DNA from: JAFLCA01 sp041907145
GTDB lineage: Bacteria > Bdellovibrionota_C > UBA2361 > JAFLCA01
Direction: 5' to 3'
Assembly (NCBI GenBank): GCA_041907145.1
Contig: JAYRHW010000137.1
Location: 1 to 14,515, forward strand
DNA: 14,515 nt
The notes under the pieces are model-generated. The model saw only the letters and a program-made list of their open reading frames with translations. It ran no database searches and was not told where the DNA came from. This document shows, piece by piece, positions 12,714-14,515 of the stretch. The translations under genes and the position numbers were made by a program. How positions within the stretch are numbered: the first letter of the stretch is position 1; the number at the start of each line of letters is the position of its first letter.

Positions 12714-14024
12714 ATGAAACTTCTGATTGTTGATAGCTCAACTGAGGCTCAGGCCTTCTGCGCAAAGCGAATAGAGGCCTTCAATCAGGGTGACATGGAA
12801 ATGCTTGACCTCAAGGTCAAGCTGGTCAGTGAACGCGACTTCATGGAGCGCGTCAACGAGGCCGATGTTCTGGTGCTTGGTTCCGGTTTAGGCGAACGCG
12901 GTACCGCGCTCGCTCGTCAAGCCATGGCCGTGGTCCCCTGGCTGCACATTATCATGTTCGTCACCGATGAAGCCTATGGCGGCGGCGCATTCCGCGCTGC
13001 GCACTCGGCCGGTGTTAGAAAAGTATTTCCAGATAGCGCTAGCCCGCTCGACTTCCTCCAAGAGCTCGTTGCGATTCATGCCGAGTTTCGTCGCGAGGGT
13101 AGAACGAGGGAAGGGAGAGTGATTGCGGTTACTCACGCCAAGGGCGGAGTGGGAGCCACTTCGATCGCGGCGGCGCTGACCGAAGTCTGTAGTGTCTATC
13201 ATCGTCGTACCATGCTGTGGGATCTCGACGTTGAAACCCGCGATTTAAGCCGTTCTCTGACAGTAAACGGGGTAGAGGCAAAGGTCGTCAGTGCTTGGGT
13301 GAACGGCAGTCGCGAAATTTCCCGCGAGTCATTGAAAGACGCCTTAATTCCCATCAGCAGCGACGTTTCCGTCCTCATGCCGCCCGATCGTATGGCGGAA
13401 TCAATGGATCTTGTTTGTCATACCGACGGCATGCAGCTCGTGCAGCGTATACTTGAATTATCTCGCGTCCTTTTCGACGTTATCATCGTTGATACCGGCG
13501 GGCGAATGGGGCCGGCGACCGGTACTATCTTGCGCAGCGCCGACGTGGTGCTGATTGTTATTGACGATACTATCCTTGGCCTAACGGCTGTCGATCTCTA
13601 TTTGACGTTTGTGAAGACCCTGGTAGGCGGAACAGACAGGATCGTGTTTCTGGTCAACCCATACTCGGGCGCACTTCTCGGAGTCCCGCAAATCGCAGCC
13701 GAGTTAGAGCCGGCCCACAATCTTGGCGAGCTCCCCTGGAGGCTTCCGCCGGTTCCGAATGATCCGAAGGCCGCTCTATGGCCTGGAAGCGGGAGGACTT
13801 TGTATAGCATGGGGCAAAAATCAACCCGTGTTGTGCTAGAAAAGATAGCTAAGGAAATTGGGCTTATTGATACAGCCGCCAAGGGCGCCGCGGGACCAAG
13901 CAATGGGCCTGACGCTGGAAGCTCCGGTGGTTGGTTAGGTAAGCTTTTGGGGCGTAATGCCCCGACTTCACAGCAACTTTCGGGTACTCGAAAAGACGTT
14001 CCCGGAGGCGAGGGGCGAAGCTAA
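12714..14024 (+). CDS. TadZ/CpaE-like pilus-localising ATPase
   Basis: A 436-aa protein. Residues 1-125 look like an atypical receiver (MKLLIVDSS start, VLVLGSGLG at 52-60, no clear phospho-Asp). Residues 134-385 are a ParA/MinD-type domain: KGGVGATS (143-150), LWDLDVETRDLSRSL (168-182) and FDVIIVDTGGR (254-264, Walker B). The signature Lys143 is present, but the usual P-loop Lys is Ala148, as I recall also for some TadZ/CpaE proteins. Family knowledge: TadZ/CpaE proteins mark the cell pole and direct Tad pilus assembly. The C-terminal tail (386-436) is Gly/Ser-rich with a short amphipathic GGWLGKLLGR. The ribosome site before the ATG is weak. Located before the Flp pilin gene, it most likely opens the tad cluster, whose motor ATPase and secretin genes would be outside the window. 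Confidence 0.85.
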   Translation: MKLLIVDSSTEAQAFCAKRIEAFNQGDMEMLDLKVKLVSERDFMERVNEADVLVLGSGLGERGTALARQAMAVVPWLHIIMFVTDEAYGGGAFRAAHSAGVRKVFPDSASPLDFLQELVAIHAEFRREGRTREGRVIAVTHAKGGVGATSIAAALTEVCSVYHRRTMLWDLDVETRDLSRSLTVNGVEAKVVSAWVNGSREISRESLKDALIPISSDVSVLMPPDRMAESMDLVCHTDGMQLVQRILELSRVLFDVIIVDTGGRMGPATGTILRSADVVLIVIDDTILGLTAVDLYLTFVKTLVGGTDRIVFLVNPYSGALLGVPQIAAELEPAHNLGELPWRLPPVPNDPKAALWPGSGRTLYSMGQKSTRVVLEKIAKEIGLIDTAAKGAAGPSNGPDAGSSGGWLGKLLGRNAPTSQQLSGTRKDVPGGEGRS

Positions 14025-14029
14025 GTTCC

Positions 14030-14046
14030 CTGGCTTAGAACCTGCA
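14030..14046 (+). promoter_or_regulatory. Second sigma-54 (-24/-12) promoter candidate, before the pilin gene
   Basis: CTGGCTTAGAACCTGCA has TGGC (14031-14034) and TGCA (14043-14046) with GG and GC exactly 10 bases apart, as RpoN promoters require; the middle of the -24 element (TTA for ACG) is off consensus. Transcription would start near 14057, giving a leader of about 160 bases before the pilin. A TCTCC-T-GGAGA inverted repeat lies at 14053-14063, near that start point. Confidence 0.45.
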
Positions 14047-14111
14047 TAGCGATCTCCTGGAGAGGCTTTTGTGACCCCTGGTCATTAAACCTTGTCGGGA
14101 AGTTAGGGGCT

Positions 14112-14140
14112 TTAGTAATTGAAGTTCTGTCTGCTATAGT
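14112..14140 (+). promoter_or_regulatory. Extended -10 promoter candidate before the pilin gene
   Basis: TGCTATAGT (14132-14140) is an extended -10 element (TGN before a five-of-six TATAAT match), which needs little help from a -35; the hexamer 17 bases upstream (TTAGTA, 14112-14117) is weak. Transcription would start near 14147, about 73 bases before the ATG. TTGTCGGGAAGTTAGGGG (14092-14109), similar to the motif at 9033, lies just upstream and may be a regulatory site. Confidence 0.4.
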
Positions 14141-14210
14141 GGGGCCATTAAAACTACCTGTGGCTAATTTTTATTTTTAGCGCAGTGCAAGAGATTCGTA
14201 ACCAACATTT

Positions 14211-14215
14211 GGAGG
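14211..14215 (+). promoter_or_regulatory. Strong ribosome-binding site of the pilin gene
   Basis: GGAGG sits 4 bases before the ATG at 14220. It is much stronger than the sites of the neighbouring regulatory genes, fitting a highly made structural subunit. Confidence 0.75.
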
Positions 14216-14219
14216 ACTA

Positions 14220-14405
14220 ATGGACCAGAAAGATTTGAACAAGACTGAAGCCGCGAATAAGAAGCAAAAAGGTGCCAGTCTTGTTGAGTACGCACTGCTT
14301 GTAGCGTTGATCGCGGTGGTTTGCATTGTCGCCATCAGGGCAGTCGGTACATCAGCCTCGGCTCAGTTCAACAGCATTGCTGTACAGCTCGGTTCTGCGA
14401 ACTAG
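14220..14405 (+). CDS. flp: Flp-type (type IVb) pilin precursor
   Basis: A 61-aa prepilin, normal size for the Flp/Fap family. A hydrophilic, Lys-rich leader (1-18) ends in KKQKG, followed by ASLVEYALLVALIAVVCIVA (19-38). This matches the Flp processing site: cleavage after Gly18 by a TadV/CpaA-type prepilin peptidase, with Glu23 at +5 and Tyr24 of the EY pair in the mature protein. The mature pilin would be 43 residues, one hydrophobic helix plus a short Ser/Ala-rich tail. Family knowledge: Flp pilins polymerise into thin adhesive Tad pili. A strong GGAGG precedes the ATG, and a terminator follows, so the gene may be expressed as an abundant monocistronic message from its own promoter. The peptidase and export genes would lie outside the window. 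Confidence 0.94.
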   Translation: MDQKDLNKTEAANKKQKGASLVEYALLVALIAVVCIVAIRAVGTSASAQFNSIAVQLGSAN

Positions 14406-14473
14406 TTTGGGATTTGTGCTCATCGCAGCCTGAGCTTACAGCTGAGTTTGGGTAGGTATGAGCCAGGATTAGG

Positions 14474-14512
14474 CCCTTGTTTCAGGGGCTTAACTGCGAC
14501 AAGGGGTTTTTT
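14474..14512 (+). terminator. Rho-independent terminator after the pilin gene
   Basis: CCCTTGT (14474-14480) pairs with ACAAGGG (14499-14505) around an 18-base loop, and six T residues follow (14507-14512). The loop is long but can fold further (TCAGGGGCTT part). About 70 bases after the pilin stop, it would end or attenuate the pilin transcript. Confidence 0.6.
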
Positions 14513-14515
14513 GAA

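Noticed and set aside
14075..14109. CCCCT/AGGGG inverted repeat before the pilin as a terminator
   Set aside because: The loop is about 25 bases, the stem only 5 bp, and no T tract follows.
14119..14140. TTGAAG as -35 for the TATAGT at 14135
   Set aside because: The spacer is only 10 bases, too short for a sigma-70 promoter; the extended -10 explanation is better.

Overview
The window (about 14.5 kb, moderately GC-rich, mostly coding) is a signal-transduction locus leading into the first genes of a Tad (Flp, type IVb) pilus cluster. Sigma-54-type activators, receiver domains, a membrane histidine-kinase-like protein, a PP2C/FHA/Ser-Thr-kinase set, a TadZ/CpaE-type ATPase and a Flp pilin point to a Gram-negative bacterium with heavy regulatory investment. 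A lineage of the former Deltaproteobacteria (Myxococcota or Bdellovibrionota-like) would fit, but I cannot name the organism from sequence alone.

Layout. (1) 1-953, plus strand: the 3' end of a SpoIIE/RsbU-type PP2C phosphatase, then a small DUF2231-like membrane protein. (2) 959-4929, minus strand: a tightly packed operon, transcribed right to left. It encodes a receiver/pseudo-AAA+/Fis-HTH protein, a sigma-54-activator-type AAA+ protein with a GAYTGA loop (ATGA overlap), a 101-aa HTH/coiled-coil protein, a 94-aa membrane-anchored protein and a PduO-type cobalamin adenosyltransferase. (3) 5027-8885, plus strand and divergent: a receiver with a cysteine-rich C-terminus, a 910-aa membrane hybrid histidine-kinase-like protein with a degraded ATP site and an intact C-terminal receiver, and a 153-aa protein of unknown function. 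(4) 9184-12622: a tail-anchored PP2C phosphatase, an FHA protein and a tail-anchored Ser/Thr kinase, preceded by a good sigma-54 (-24/-12) match. (5) 12714-14405: a TadZ/CpaE-like ATPase and a strongly translated Flp pilin, with a second -24/-12 match between them and a terminator after the pilin.

How it may work together (inference). Receivers and the degraded hybrid kinase would carry a signal to the pair of sigma-54-type activators. One of the pair has the ATPase parts and the other the better DNA-binding helix-turn-helix. Likely targets are the two sigma-54 sites, before the phosphatase/FHA/kinase genes and before the pilin. The kinase, phosphatase and FHA protein would add a reversible Ser/Thr phosphorylation layer at the membrane next to the polar TadZ-type ATPase. 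The point most worth testing is the split-activator arrangement with its possible control of pilus genes.

Other oddities are an internally duplicated six-helix membrane region, a stretch of about 100 bases in the hybrid-kinase gene that looks read in the wrong frame, and a 13-base motif shared by two promoter regions. No tRNA, rRNA, CRISPR array or transposase was seen.
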